Origin: Gari tellinella
Lineage: Eukaryota; Mollusca; Bivalvia; Cardiida; Psammobiidae
NCBI GenBank assembly: GCA_922989275.2
Contig: OV277857.1
Coordinates: 46,539,083 to 46,603,082 of the forward strand
Reading direction: 5' to 3'
Length of the DNA: 64,000 nt
Below, piece after piece: positions 11,056 to 22,864 of this stretch; position 1 is the stretch's first letter; each line of letters begins with the position of its first letter. The position numbers were made by a program, and so were the translations under genes. The notes beneath the pieces were generated by a model. That model searched no databases. It saw only the letters and a list, made by a program, of their open reading frames with translations, and was not told the DNA's origin.

Positions 11056-11155
11056 GTACGGCCTTGCTGTGCAAGCACGCTTTTATAGCGACGTGGTAGC
11101 GTGCATGTCTGTGAACCTGGCGACCTGGGTTCAATCCGGGTCTCAGCTGGTGTTT
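11056..11155 (+). repeat. tRNA-derived SINE head
   Basis: An A-box-like TAGCGACGTGGTAGC and a B-box-like GGGTTCAATCC are spaced as in tRNA genes. The acceptor arms do not pair, so this is best read as a pol III promoter region of a SINE. The body may continue to about 11330 but I cannot fix its end. Confidence 0.5.
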
Positions 11156-11858
11156 CTTTATAAGAACATCTTGGTCCAGGGTAATAAAGCATTTGACTTG
11201 AGTCTTTTGGTCAGATTTGAGCCTAGGATCAAATGTTACCAATCAATACTTGAGAACCACTTCAGACTCGACTCCATACTTTTATATAACCTCGGAACCA
11301 GGTTTCATTTGTTTTATCTGTGAGGCTACTCCAATATCTTACAGTTCTGGAGGAAAATTAGTTCATGTTGTATTTTGAGTTTGAGTTTAACTTTATGTGA
11401 TAAAAAAGTTAATATTTCAGGTTCTAAGGTGTTGGTGATTGATAGGCATAGACTGTTGGTGTTGTATCTTGTAGATCATTAGGGACGAGGTTTCAATTTG
11501 TTGTTACGGTTCTAATCATATAAATGTATTCCAGTGTAGAGTATTTAATCATTCATATTGGGACAGTGTGCTACTTGTATAATCTATATGTAACCAGGGT
11601 GGCCAGTAAATAGAGTAAGAAACCCTGGTGGAGTTTGGTATGTTTATCAGCTTATAGTAGACAAAAGATCAGCTGGTCGGATGACGTAGAGAACTAACTT
11701 ATCAAAGTCTCAAACAGACCTTAATGCATGCTATTTATCAACCTTAAAGATGGGAGAATAGAGCCAGAATGTCAAAGTATCCATGGTGCAGAGATATTGC
11801 ACGTTAACATTGGTGTCATGTGACAACCATGCAGAGAACTACTGACTCGTGCATTATA
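11156..11858. other. gap, no gene seen
   Basis: No ORF with a recognisable domain and no strong repeat. Part may be SINE body. Confidence 0.45.
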
Positions 11859-12137
11859 CAGTGGTAAATACGCTATTCCTACCCACTTTACGCGTTTATT
11901 ATCCGTTTCGTTAAACGCGTTTCCTAGCCATTTCTTGAAAAGTAAATCAAAATGCGCTTTAAGTTAAGGCACATTCCGCGTGAAACGGAAACTGACGCAC
12001 CAATCGCAACATCTCTGGTATAATCGTGTATTAACGCTTTAAAATCGTTAGGCGTTAACCGTTCGTTAACCGTTCACTATGCGTTTCTTACGCATATATT
12101 AACGCGTAAATGGGTAGGAATAGCGCATTTACCCCTG
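11859..12137. mobile_element. Tc1/mariner-type MITE, TA target
   Basis: The ends CAGTGGTAAATACGCTATTC and GAATAGCGCATTTACCCCTG are inverted copies flanked by TA at 11857-11858 and 12138-12139. The similarity extends inward through CCTACCCA and ACGCGTTTA. A CAGTG-like start with TA duplication is typical of Tc1/mariner MITEs. The interior is rich in CGTTAACG-type words. Confidence 0.8.
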
Positions 12138-12404
12138 TATGAGTTCACCTGCCAAACTCACTCTCTCACTGGCCACTGACAAGTACATATACATGTACAT
12201 GCTGGAAATAGTGAGCAATGATACAGACTACAACATGATGTAAAAGACTATCTATAGTCTGTATGATCAGCAAATTGAACAATGGAGTACAGTCAAACCT
12301 AACCTGGGATACATGTGATCATTTAAAATCTGGCTGCTGCACGTTGAGCACCTTCCAGCTTTTTGGTGAGGTGTTTTTGCCAGAAATGAAAAATGACATA
12401 GGGG

Positions 12405-12547
12405 ATAACTGGGGTTTTTTCAGTGTAAGATAAGAATTTAATCCATTGAGTGAACAATAGATGTTTTATTTTCACGAGTGAAAATATAACAGTCTGATGT
12501 TCACTCAATGGATTAAATTCAATCTTACACTGAAAAAATACAGTTAT
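12405..12547. mobile_element. 143 bp foldback element
   Basis: The arms TTTAATCCATTGAGTGAAC and GTTCACTCAATGGATTAAA are perfect. Outside them lie TTTTTTCAGTGTAAGAT and ATCTTACACTGAAAAAA, with outer ATAACTG and CAGTTAT. The internal loop is about 35 nt. Confidence 0.8.
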
Positions 12548-12680
12548 TCTATTTATTTATGCTTTTAAGCCACTTTTTTAAACAAAATTGTTTGACAATT
12601 GAAAGCGAAAGTACATTATTTATCCCGTGTTGAGCCCCAAATTGATATCAAACACATTTCCGTGACAGTTTACCGTATAA

Positions 12681-12710
12681 TGACGTCACTGATTTATTTT
12701 TTTGACGTCA
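12681..12710. promoter_or_regulatory. two full CRE palindromes
   Basis: TGACGTCA at 12681-12688 and again at 12703-12710, 22 bp start to start, about two helical turns. TGACGTCA is the consensus CREB/ATF site. No gene is visible next to it, so function is speculative. Confidence 0.4.
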
Positions 12711-12879
12711 TTTGAATTATGATTCTTGGGAAGCCTTACGAGAAAAATTAATAAAAGAACCTAGTGCAATGATAATTCCACTGCTTGAAACAGTGAAATT
12801 ATCAAGTGATAATCCACTGCTATTTCCTAGTAATCCACCAAAAAGCATAAATAAAAAGCAATATTCTAATTGGTGGCGG

Positions 12880-12968
12880 ACATAGGTGCATTCTACTTTA
12901 CTGTCAACTTTCTATAAGTGGTCTGACCTGTCTTCAAAACTAGAAACAGGCTATGGGGTAGTGGGTTA
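12880..12968. mobile_element. partial family A MITE
   Basis: It ends in CAAAACTAGAAACAGGCTAT then GGGGTAGTGGGTTAA, the right end of the TTAA-type MITE seen whole at 63161-63383. The left half is missing or diverged. Confidence 0.65.
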
Positions 12969-13990
12969 AATTGCGATACTATCTGATAAAGATGCTGCTT
13001 ATAACTGTAAATTATTTAGTTTAAAGATAAATAAGACACTATGTATAATTTCTAAATTCATTTGTTATACGTCTGCTTAAAGAATCAAGAGCTGTCTGAT
13101 TAAGGTCTGCATCGTATTCTTATAGAATCAGTAATAGTAATGATCAATTGATAATAGTAATAACTGAGAGTGTTTTCACAGGTTTGAGAATAGAACATCA
13201 AAAGGAGAAGCAAGAGAGTGTACCGGCCCAAGACAGTCAAGCTCAATATATTTGGCTGAAGCCCCAGGACCATCTTTTCCTGTGTCTGAGATATCAGAAT
13301 CAAATGGAGGGTAATCATTATTATCTATTATCTATACCACACAACCTCATGGGTAATTGCGGTCATTTTATTTTTAATTAATCAAATAACACAAAGTTCT
13401 GTTGTTTATATATCAAATTGTCACTAGATCTATTAATGGAAATAAGTGAATCTTGAAATTTAGCAACTTAGGTTACTTTATGTTTGAGAAAGTCAAGTAG
13501 TTTATTAGATTATAAATACTATTTCAATTTTGTTGATGCAAAATATCACTTTAGCTATCTATTATATACTAGTGTCATACTTTTCACAATCCAGAAACAT
13601 TGACCTCTTGTTACAAGCCTGTACTGTGTGTATGAATCACCATTTTTGATAGGTCTAGTTTATTATAGTGCAAATTGGAATTGAAATTAACCTAAAACAG
13701 GGTAAATAGTCACACTGCTCAGTTTTGTGGTCGGAAGTCATTTGGTGATTTATATTAATACTGACAGTGCACTGAGATACTCAAGTGGTTCCGAACAAAC
13801 TCAATAAAAGACAACAGCCAGAAGAAAATATAAATTTTAGAATAGCAGAGCTGCACATTTGTACGGTATTAATTCTAGTTATTTCTTCCAGAAACATATA
13901 TATCTTAATTCTCATTATAAATAACATACATGTGGGTAAGATGCATGATTCAACCAAGTTTTAGGGAAGATTTAGGTTAAGCATTACACT
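12969..13990. other. gap, no gene seen
   Basis: The short overlapping ORFs at 13100-13381 on both strands have no domain. The last part may contain a 5' remnant of the retroelement that starts being readable at 13991. Confidence 0.45.
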
Positions 13991-14889
13991 ATGTGGACTT
14001 GCACCGATGTCTGTAAATCACTATCATTTCTTCTGGATAATATTTATGTACGTTTTGGGAGTACCATATACCGCCAAGTGATTGGTATCCCTATGGGTAC
14101 AAACTGTGCGCCCCTTGTCGCAGACCTATTTTTGTACTGTTATGAGAGGGACTTTATGCTAAGTCTAAAACCTGATACACAGGCAGATATGATCGAAGCC
14201 TTTAACAACACATCGCGCTATCTAGATGATATTTTTAATATAGACAACCCATTTCTTGATACGTTGTTTCCTTTTATTTACCCAAAAGAATTACGCCTTA
14301 ATAAAACAAACGAGTCAAATCGGCACCATTTTTAGATTTGGATCTTTTAATAAATAACGGTATTGTTTCTTCTAAGATTTACGATAAACGAGATGATTTT
14401 GATTTTAGTATTGTAAACTATCCTCATCTAGATGGCGATGTTCCCCATTCTACATCTTACGGGGTTTATATTTCACAACTTATTCGTTTTGAAAGGGCTT
14501 GTACCTCTGTTGAGGACTTCCACATTCGTAATAAAACTATTACTGAAAAGCTTCTTAAACAGGGGTACAGATTTCATAAACTTCGTAAAACATTTTCTAA
14601 ATTCTTTTATAGAAATCTTCCTCTCATTAACAAGTATAAATGTAACTTAAAGTCTTTTCTGCGGCAAGGTATTTCACATCCGGAGTTTTATGGTGATGTG
14701 ATTTACAGACTTCGTAAGATTCTTGGACATATGCATTTTCAAAACCTATTTGTGAAACGTATTAGATTTTTCCTCAAAAAAGATTATGATCCAACTATAT
14801 TGCTGCGCACTTCACGTTTGGTTATCGATCAATCTACAATTGATAACTATGCTTTCCTCTTTGGTTGTGCGACGACAGACAGGGCTTAG
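13991..14889 (+). pseudogene. Penelope-like retroelement reverse transcriptase, 5'-truncated and frameshifted
   Basis: Two reading frames form one broken protein: 13991-14335 (114 aa) and 14338-14889 (183 aa). The first holds GIPMGTNCAPLVADLFLY and then SRYLDDIFNID, whose YLDD is the catalytic box of the reverse transcriptase palm. The second continues as the thumb-side region (DKRDDFDF, then YGVYISQLIRFERAC, then YRFHKLRKTFSKF) found downstream of YLDD in Penelope-like and related animal elements. In-frame homology for the second frame begins before its first ATG, so the break is a single small indel near 14320. The finger domain is missing upstream and I see no GIY-YIG endonuclease downstream. 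A relic copy. The superfamily name is by recognition and less certain than the RT call. Confidence 0.8.
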
Positions 14890-15560
14890 CACTACATGAT
14901 GATGTATCTCTAAAGCCGTCCTTAACCGGGAGAGTTATGTCGGATTTTCGTGCTTTGGTTTTTCTCTCCCTCTCTGTCGTACCCTAAACCCTCCCATGTC
15001 TTACAGTTACTCGTGACTACAGACTATTCGCTTGAGTACAATTTGACCGTTGCCATAGTGGGTTATTTTTAGCACGGGCTTGAATGTTTAATTCTTTCCC
15101 GTGTTACTAATAATCCTGTCAGAGAATTTTGTTAGATGTTTTACATGTATTTACTTACTGTGCTGGCGGTCTTTTTGATTGTAAGGTTGTGGAACAGGGT
15201 TTATATTTTATGTACACTGTTCGTCTTTATAGGTGAATATAGGAGATAAATGTGAGGTTGGGCGCCCCTAAACCCAGGTTTAACCCCCCAGTAGTTGTTA
15301 ATGATTAATTAATTTATAATTGATTATTGATTGCTACTGACCGTACCAAGGCGGGCTCCTATGTTCACTTAGCTTTATGTTTGTCTTGCGTGTTGTTTTC
15401 TATTTAGTGTGTAGATGAAGGAATGGTATTGCGTGTGTGTGTGTGTGTGGTTGTGTGTGTGTGTTTGTTATGGTATGGCTGTGTGTGTGTTCTGCTTTAG
15501 AGATGGGTGTATTGTTTGTGTTGCGTTTCCTGCTTGAGTCTTCTTTCGTATTTAAGATCG
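14890..15560 (+). mobile_element. probable 3' region of the retroelement, with GT microsatellite
   Basis: Non-coding. It follows the RT fragment directly and contains GGTTGGGCGCCCCTAAACCC (15258-15277) and TGACCGTACCAAGGCGGGC, then a GT-rich microsatellite at about 15430-15495. Assignment to the same element is by position. Confidence 0.4.
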
Positions 15561-15707
15561 TCTGGCTAAAGATGAAAAATCAGTAGAGTGTAATATAAGA
15601 GTTATTGACAAGTTACTCCAAAATTTCAAAAATTCATCCAATGAAGGTGCAATTATTGTGTAGTGTATCATGCTTGCTTACATTTTTCTGCAAATACACA
15701 GTCATAA

Positions 15708-16470
15708 AGCTTTGCTTTCATCAGCTCACTAGAGCACGATACTGCTCTGTCCGTCGTCCATCTGTCCGTCATCAATTGCATATGACTTCTTTTCTAATAG
15801 CCTCAACCAATAGCCCTAATGTTACCAAACTTGCTCAGATACATGCTGTTGGTTTAAGCTTCAATTTTTTTTTTAAAATTCGGTGGTGCAAATGGTCTTG
15901 TTGCCATGGCAACCGTGCAAAAAATCTAGAAAAAACCTCTGAAACTCCTGGCCTGATTTCAACAAAAAATTCTCATTGTATAGACTTTAAAATGTGTTCA
16001 AAGAATTTAGGCAATGTATGAATGCGAGTTATGTATGGTCAACAAGAAGGTCATTAAATCAAATCATAGGAGAAGCCTCTATTTCATATGGAGTACACAC
16101 AACAACATTTATCTTGACATATTTGCTTCTTGTAACATTAGGCGCTAGTGGGGGTATAAATCACCTTTAGTGATAAAGTCTAGTTATACCCCTACAAACA
16201 GAGTTTGAGGGGGTATACTGGAATCAGCCTGTCGGTCGGTATGTCTGCAAAATCTTGTACTTTCAACTCCTCCTTCACTTTCAACCGGATTCATTTGATA
16301 CTTGGCATACATGTTATTCAGGTGTAGTAGATGTGCTAGACACAAATTTCAAGTCTCTGTGACCTTGACCTTTGGTCTTGAAATTGGCAGGCAAAATCTT
16401 GTACTTTGAACTCCTCCTTCACTTTCAACCTGATTCACTTGATAATTGGCATAAATGTTATCTTGGTCGC
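15708..16470 (+). repeat. dispersed-repeat fragments with an internal direct repeat
   Basis: Contains CAGCTCACTAGAGCACGATA, TTGCCATGGCAACC and GAGTTTGAGGGGGTATAC, words that look like pieces of dispersed elements. AATCTTGTACTTTCAACTCC at 16251 recurs with one change at 16395, giving a 144 bp direct repeat. Confidence 0.55.
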
Positions 16471-16479
16471 TTCGTAATG

Positions 16480-17406
16480 AAAGGCAAAAATAGTGACGCT
16501 TTTACTCTTGCAAGTAAAAAGTTCGGGAAATAATGAAATACTATTGTATGTGTAGAAACCCCTGTGAGAAACAGACTTCTGACCTCAAATCGGACATTAC
16601 ATACTATTTTTCAACAGACTAATCAGCTCAACCCGACCTTATTAAATAATTCAATAATAGTGATATGTGGCAATAGAACAGGCATGTCTGTAAAGGTGTT
16701 AACTGAAAATTATAGATATCTAATCTGTATTTAGTCTTGATTCAAATTGTTTGAATCAATAATAGATGAATTCACTAATCTATTCCATGTAAATAGATGA
16801 ATTAAAGAATGATGCAGTACTTTTGTAGTACATGTACATTTGTACTTGAAAAAGACGATGGGAATGATAACATTCACAGACCATTGAAACCAAGTTGATA
16901 ACTGGTTATATGGTTGGCATTCAGTTGCCCTATGTAAAGAACTAACTATATCTGTCAGTCCAAAACTGAGCAATGGTCAGTGGAGCTTCAGTGTAGCCCA
17001 TGTACCTATCTTGCTGCCTATTCCCAGCTACTGGGACACTCGCACTCGCAACAGTTGAAAATTAAACTCTGGATCTAACTAACAACTAACTATCCATATT
17101 AGTATTAGTTTAAACTTGCATTCCAGTACTGGTGTGTTCTTGTTTAAAGTTAACATGTCAGTTAGAAATCAATTTGAGTTTCCGAAAGATTAACAAGAAG
17201 CTGGAGACAGTCAAAGCACAGTGTATTCAACTTGACAAGCCACTTCTGCCCCTGTTGAAAGACTGTTCAGTATTGCTGGAAAGTTTTCAGACCTGTGAGG
17301 TGTCGCCTCAGTGATGAGACATTTGAAATGCTAATGGTGATCAAATGTAACAAAGAAAGTTGAAAAATTATATAGATCTACTTGTACATCTGCATAAATT
17401 GATATA
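16480..17406. other. gap, no gene seen
   Basis: Small ORFs (16731-16973 minus, 17132-17314 plus) without domains. No repeat noted. Confidence 0.45.
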
Positions 17407-17655
17407 AACCTACTACCCTATACACCTGTTTCTAGTTTTAAAGGCAGGAGATCACTTAAGCAGGTTGAATATAATGCAGAATGTGCTTTAAGTTAAGGTG
17501 CATTCTGCTTTACTTCCAACTTGCTTTAAGTTACCATAGCTAGGATATTGAAAATATTTCTTTTGGTACATATTTATAACGGCATTAAGTGGAACTATTT
17601 TCTTCAGTGAAGGAATAAATGAAAGGCGTAAAATGTGTCTTTATGGAGTAATGGG
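17407..17655. mobile_element. family A MITE, reverse orientation
   Basis: Contains CACCTGTTTCTAGTTTTAAA, hairpin arms AAGCAGGTTGAATATAATGC and its partner ACTTCCAACTTGCTTTAAG, and ends GGAGTAATGGG followed by TTAA at 17656. The left end is degraded (CTACCCTATA). Confidence 0.7.
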
Positions 17656-17659
17656 TTAA

Positions 17660-17817
17660 CCCACTTCATTCTAGATATTGATAATAAAGATTTTTGTAGT
17701 TATATGTTATTTGGATCCAGGTCAAGCTACAAATGTTATGTGGCCTGGTAATGAATGTTAACTACTTGACACTAGGGTTCACTCTGAGCAAATAATGTAT
17801 ATCTAGAATGAAATGGG
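17660..17817. mobile_element. 158 bp TTAA-flanked MITE
   Basis: TTAA at 17656-17659 and 17818-17821 flanks ends CCCACTTCATTCTAGATAT and ATATCTAGAATGAAATGGG. It abuts the family A MITE, sharing one TTAA, so one inserted at the other's target. The piggyBac-like assignment is inferred from TTAA plus CCC/GGG. Confidence 0.8.
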
Positions 17818-17957
17818 TTAAGTAACATAAGTAGTGAAGTAAGACAACATTGACATTAAGGAACAAATAGACATATCATTTGCAGCTTAGAATAGTCTAC
17901 TCTTTGCTCCATTGCAAATAACACTGGATACCCAGTCATACAGTTTGTTTTCAACTT

Positions 17958-18112
17958 CTTACTTGCAAAGTAATCATTAATCATGATTACTCACACTGAA
18001 AGTAATCACAATAATCGATTACTGGCAAAATATGCAGTAATCATGAAGTAATCGATTACTGCTAGAATGTCAAATAATCATAATTTAATCAATTACTTTT
18101 TTCAAGTAATCG
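17958..18112. repeat. TAATCGATTACT-rich palindromic repeat
   Basis: AGTAATC, TAATCGATTACT and TGATTACT words recur at least ten times in both orientations. Confidence 0.7.
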
Positions 18113-18299
18113 CCCCATGTCTGCCCAACAGGCAAAACTTCTCAAAATCCCAATAAAAGAGCTATACCTCAGGTAAGAATGCCAAATGCTTCAGGAATTC
18201 TATTTTTATTAGATATGTCATGCATTATTTGGAACCCTAAATCACTGTAAATGTTTTACCACTAATAGTCCATTCTGTGTTTGAGACAGGGTACTGCAA

Positions 18300-18640
18300 A
18301 CAACAAGATGAAAGCTAACCAGAAAGCTCCTGTAGGAGCTTTCTGTTTTACCCTTATATTATTTTAAGCCGCCACCTGTATTAATTTATTTTACCATTTT
18401 CTCCCCATAGAAGGGCAAGTTCTAGCACATTTAATTTATTCCTCCACTGAAGAAAATATTTCCAATTGATGCACTCATAAACATGTACCAAAATATATAG
18501 TTTCTATATGTACTATCAGAAGGTAGCTTATGCTGCTTAAACAGGCTGAACAGCAGAATGCTTGGGGTGAATTTTGCTTTTTTTAACTGTTTTAAGTGCT
18601 CATCTGTCCTCAAAATTAGAAACAGACTATGGGGTAAAGA
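18300..18640. mobile_element. short palindrome and degraded family A MITE
   Basis: AGAAAGCTCCTGTAGGAGCT at 18319-18338 is a near-perfect palindrome. From about 18385, TTCCTCCACTGAAGAAAATA, GGTAGCTTATGCTGCTTAAA and AAATTAGAAACAGACTATGG follow the order of the family A MITE, without clear TTAA ends. Confidence 0.55.
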
Positions 18641-19090
18641 ATAAATAGTAACTGGTTGAGTGGAGGAAAGAGTCAATCAGTTAATTGTAATGATTGGTGT
18701 AGTGTATGCAAGGGGTGCATGAATTGGTAATTTAAACAAGATTCAATTGTATGTTCACATTAGTTTGTTAAAGTACTGGTGATATAAAATTTAAAATACA
18801 TGTATAACACAAAAACACAAAGGTATACTTCAATTGAGCAGGTGGTTGTACAAATTCAAAGAGATTCCCATGGTCTGCTCTCTGAAAATTATTTTATTAT
18901 GGTCATTATCATTACTGGTACATCACTTCTTTGGCTTCAAAGTGAATGTGAACCAATGTTCAAATTAACTCTTTCAACACTTAGTAACTCATGTTGGTTA
19001 TAATGTTCCCTTGTGGATCATTTGAGTTACCAAAACATGAGCTATTTTATTTGGAATTCTGTGTACTTTAATAAATACTGGTCTAAATTA

Positions 19091-19143
19091 GCAAACAGTG
19101 TAGACCCTGACCAAAGCCCTCAGATCAGGGTCTACACTGTTTG
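19091..19143. repeat. hairpin module, short variant
   Basis: Arms CAAACAGTGTAGACCCTGA and TCAGGGTCTACACTGTTTG are perfect, with a 15-nt loop lacking the GACGCCG part seen in longer copies. Confidence 0.8.
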
Positions 19144-19423
19144 TAAATGTAATTATTATAGTTCAAACAGGTCTATGGTGTTGACATAGTGAAATGTTTG
19201 ATGCAAATTGTAAAGAAAGAAGTTATATATATATAAAAAAAAAAGTTTGACACTTATTTTCAAGAGAATACTCAGAGCTGCCTGGTGGTAACATGTTTCA
19301 AAGTATTCTAGACAAGTAAGAATAAACTTGATAAAATTGATTTTTTCTAAATCAACACATATACAGTAAAACCTCTCTGTTACGGTCAGTATATTGTGTT
19401 AAGTAGAAGGTATTTATGGCAGG

Positions 19424-19480
19424 TGAATGCTTAAAGCAAAGTGACAGTTCAGTTTTACTGTCACTTTGCTTTAAAGAGGT
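19424..19480. repeat. short hairpin
   Basis: Arms CTTAAAGCAAAGTGACAGT and ACTGTCACTTTGCTTTAAAG face each other across a loop of about 10 nt. Confidence 0.7.
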
Positions 19481-19560
19481 TCGCAACCGGATTTAGCATT
19501 AAAAATAGTAATTTGTAAATATATGTCAAATGCTTATATAAATGGGTAAGATTTAGTTTA

Positions 19561-21065
19561 TGGGGCCTTCACATACACGGAATTTCTACGATTTCCTCAC
19601 GGATGGCACACATCCGTAAAAGTTTACGGTTTCTTACGATATATGCCACTTTTAAGAGTGAATTAAGATACGTTACGAGTTGTTACGGGCTATTTACGGT
19701 CTCTTACGAGTTATTACGATATGTTTACGACAAAACTCCGCGTTCGATAGCAGCCGCACCTGGTTTTCTCTACTTGCACGCTCTTTCAGTTAAAGAGTCA
19801 GTCAATTAAGCTTGACTGTACTTGCCCCTTCACCGCCTTAGTCCGAGTACAATAATTACTTGCAAAGGGTTTGGGTCAAGATCTGGCATCGCGTGACGCG
19901 GCACCTGGTTAGGTTCCAAACTGCTTGACACTCAATTTTATACTCCATAACTCAGAAAACATAAAATTAAAATTTGAGAAATAAACGTAGACGAATTGTT
20001 CAAAACTCATTACGTGATGACAGTGAAGGGGCTTAATCGTAAACAATACGTAATATTACCGCCTGCAGCAATTGACGTGTTTAACTGTTATAATATTTTT
20101 TTTTCCCAAAAATTTCTAAAAATATAAGATTAGAGTCTCAATTTGAGTAGGCACCGATGTGAGTTGTCGCCACGTGCGGTCTAATCTGGATGTAAACTGT
20201 TTGCAAATGTTAGGATTACGTGTTGTTACGTTCGATTTCCGATTAAGTTGCGGATTGTAACGGTTTATTTACGAGTTGTTCACGGACAAGTCCATCCGTG
20301 GTCTATCGTAGTCTATCGTAAAAAGGTTTTTGACATGTCAAAAAAATTGATTTTCGTCTTACGGAGGCTTACGGATGTCGTCGAGTTTTGCGGATGGTAA
20401 CGGATTGTTTACTGACGTTTGCGATGTATTTGCGGATGTTAACGAGTTATTTCCGGACGTTTGCGATTGACTACGGTTTGGAGATCCGTAAGAAATCGTA
20501 AGAAACATCCGTGTATGTGAACGCACCTTTATGAGTTGTTACGATTTACCTGAGAGAACTGACGTGTTTTACCTTTTCAGTACCAAAAAGTATTCAATTT
20601 CAAATGTGTCATCATTCGGCAACTGGCATGAAGTGAGAGAACATAGATATGACTGAACGAATAGTTCTCTTAGATTTTTGTGGTCTTTTTGGCAAGAGTA
20701 TGCCTGTTTGGACGGAAAACCTCCACGATAATACAACGGATGACTACGAACACGTTACGGTCGGTTTACGGATCCTTGCGGACTGTTTATGGATCCTTGC
20801 GGGCTGTTTACGGATAATTACGTGTTGTTACAACCGGTTTACGATACTTAACGGATCGTTACGATTGATTTACGGAAGAATAACTCCGCGGACAATCGTA
20901 AGAAAATTTTTGACACAAAAAAATGGGCATCTTATTCCACAAATCCTTACGGATACTTGCGAGTTGTTACGGACACTAACGGATTATTTTCGGATGCTTA
21001 CGATTGACTACGAATTGGCGATCCGTAAGGAATCGTAAGAAAATATCGTGTATGTGAAGGCCCCA
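19561..21065. mobile_element. 1.5 kb TIR element, TTA target duplication
   Basis: Both ends start TGGGGCCTTCACATACACG. TTA at 19558-19560 and 21066-21068 is duplicated. The flanks 19478-19560 and 21066-21110 match, joined, the uninterrupted paralogue at 37617-37730, which confirms the borders. The interior is non-coding, rich in TTACGGATTG/TTACGAGTT words, and contains a degraded TTAA-type MITE with the hairpin module (19860-19929). A second end-like sequence (TCCGTGTATGTGAACGCACC) at 20509-20528 hints at nesting or an internal duplication. PIF/Harbinger-like by target type. Confidence 0.88.
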
Positions 21066-21116
21066 TTAGGATAATAAATTCTGTTAAAAAATGTATTTCA
21101 AAAAAAAGAAAAGAAG

Positions 21117-21165
21117 AAGCTCTGGTGGGATTCGAACCCGTGACCCCTCCATGCGGAGCCAAACA
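21117..21165 (-). repeat. tRNA-like 3' fragment
   Basis: On the minus strand GGCTCCGCATGGAGGGGTCA leads into a B box GGGTTCGAATCCC and CCAGAGC. The 5' half is absent. Confidence 0.45.
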
Positions 21166-22261
21166 TGAACAAGAGGCCCATAGGGCCACATTTCGCTCAC
21201 CTGAGACATTGTACCATAGAAGCTGACTGGGCAAGACAACATTTTGATATAGCTGATATAACTGATAAGCCCCGGGGCGGGGCCAAATTTGATCCAGGGG
21301 TCATAATTTGAACACTCTTGGTAGCGGACCATATAGGGGCAAAGCTACATGTCAAATATAAATGATCTGGGCCTTACGGGTTCAGACAAGAAGATTTTTT
21401 AAAGGTTTTCCTATGAAAAACTAATAAGCCTGAGGGCGGGGCCATTTTTGGCCTGGGGGTCATAATTTGAACAACGTTGGTAGAGAACCACAAGGCAAAG
21501 CTATATGTCAAATATTAAAGACCAGGGCCCGGGTGCATGACACACCGCTAAATCTCCACGCTAAACTATCCGATAAATTCTACCTGTCCGTTAGTTACCT
21601 GTCAGCTACAGCGACCCACTAACTGGCGTGCACATGTCGAATTTACCTTGTAGGTAGTTACCTTGGAGCTAGTACACTTAGTAGCCAGCTAAAGTCGGGT
21701 TAAATGTGGTGAATGCATTGAACATGAGTGAACATAAGCTTTTTTGGTTAAAAATGCACTTCATACTTTGTTTTCCATTCTGTTTATACATGTGTACACT
21801 GAAATGGGGGTGGGGGGGGGGGGGTCTAATGATGTAAGAACTTGTTATCCGAACCCGTTTTCTTGTTCACTATAATGCCAACATACAGTATAGGGTCTGT
21901 GACGCATCAAGCAAATCATAAACTTTAATTGCTGACTTTAGTTAAGTTTGGATCATGATATGACAGCTAGACTTTGCAGCTGATCAGGATCAAAATTATT
22001 TGGCACTCATATTGGGTTAAATCTAAACAATGCAGTAAAATTCAGACGACATTATGGGTTGAAAAGGTTAGTAGAAACAATACTATCATATGAGAGTAGA
22101 TTCTATTCAGATTTAAAAAAACAACAAAACCAGGAAAAAGGAAGGACAGACATACAGGGACAGAAAGACGACAGGCAGGGTAAAAATGACATAAAGAGAA
22201 AGGGAAGAGAGAGGAAGCAAGAGTAGTTAGGAGAGCACGTAATACTCATTTGAGGGTGTAT

Positions 22262-22470
22262 GCCGTATGAAGAGATAGAGATATAGAGAGAGAGAGAGAG
22301 TGAGAGGGAGAGAAAGAGAGAGAGATGTGTACAGACGGACAGGAGAGATAGAGGAAGAGAAAGGGAGATATAGTTTTAAAAGGCAGGTATACAGATACAC
22401 GTACAGAAATGGCGCAGACAATAGAGAGATAGCGAGATAGCGAGAGAGAGAGAGAGAGAGAGAGATAGGG
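22262..22470 (+). repeat. GA microsatellite blocks
   Basis: Two (GA)n/(GAGA) runs, at 22282-22325 and 22440-22466, joined by GATA/GAGG-rich sequence. The long minus-strand ORF here is a Ser/Leu artefact. Confidence 0.85.
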
Positions 22471-22798
22471 GAGAAAAAGATAGGGTAGACAGTGACATAC
22501 ATACAGATATGCGAACAGACAGTTGCTAAGCTGTTAAGTTACTACGCATTACACCTAACGCGAAAATGTGGTACATTTTATGTATTCTTGTTCTGACCCG
22601 TAGTTGATCAAGATCCTAAATGATTGACCCCCGTACCGATATTCAATTCTGAAGATTATTCCATTGTAGAGTTATTTGTGTGTTATCATTATTGATTTAT
22701 TGCATTCTTCTTTAAAGATGTGCTTTATGGGAATCTCTTGTTTCATAGACATGCTTTAGCAACTCTTTCACCGCCGAAGTCGCATAAAGTCGGCTTTA

Positions 22799-22864
22799 CA
22801 AACAATTTGGATCCAGACCAGACGCCGAGTAACGCGACGTCTGATTAGGGTCCAAACTGTTTTA
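22799..22864. repeat. hairpin module inside element copy 1
   Basis: AACAATTTGGATCCAGACCA, GACGCCGAGTAACGCGACGT and AGGGTCCAAACTGTTT form the paired arms. A CTCTTTCACCGCC border lies at 22763. Confidence 0.75.

Noticed and set aside
20649..21038. 129-codon ORF
   Set aside because: It lies inside the TTA-flanked element and is made of drifted TTACGGA words. Repetitive residues, no domain.
22227..22502. Minus-strand ORFs of 90-150 codons in GA-rich blocks (also 671-940, 24716-25054, 25029-25484)
   Set aside because: They translate (GA)n and GACA repeats into Ser/Leu/Arg runs, with no domain and no codon bias.
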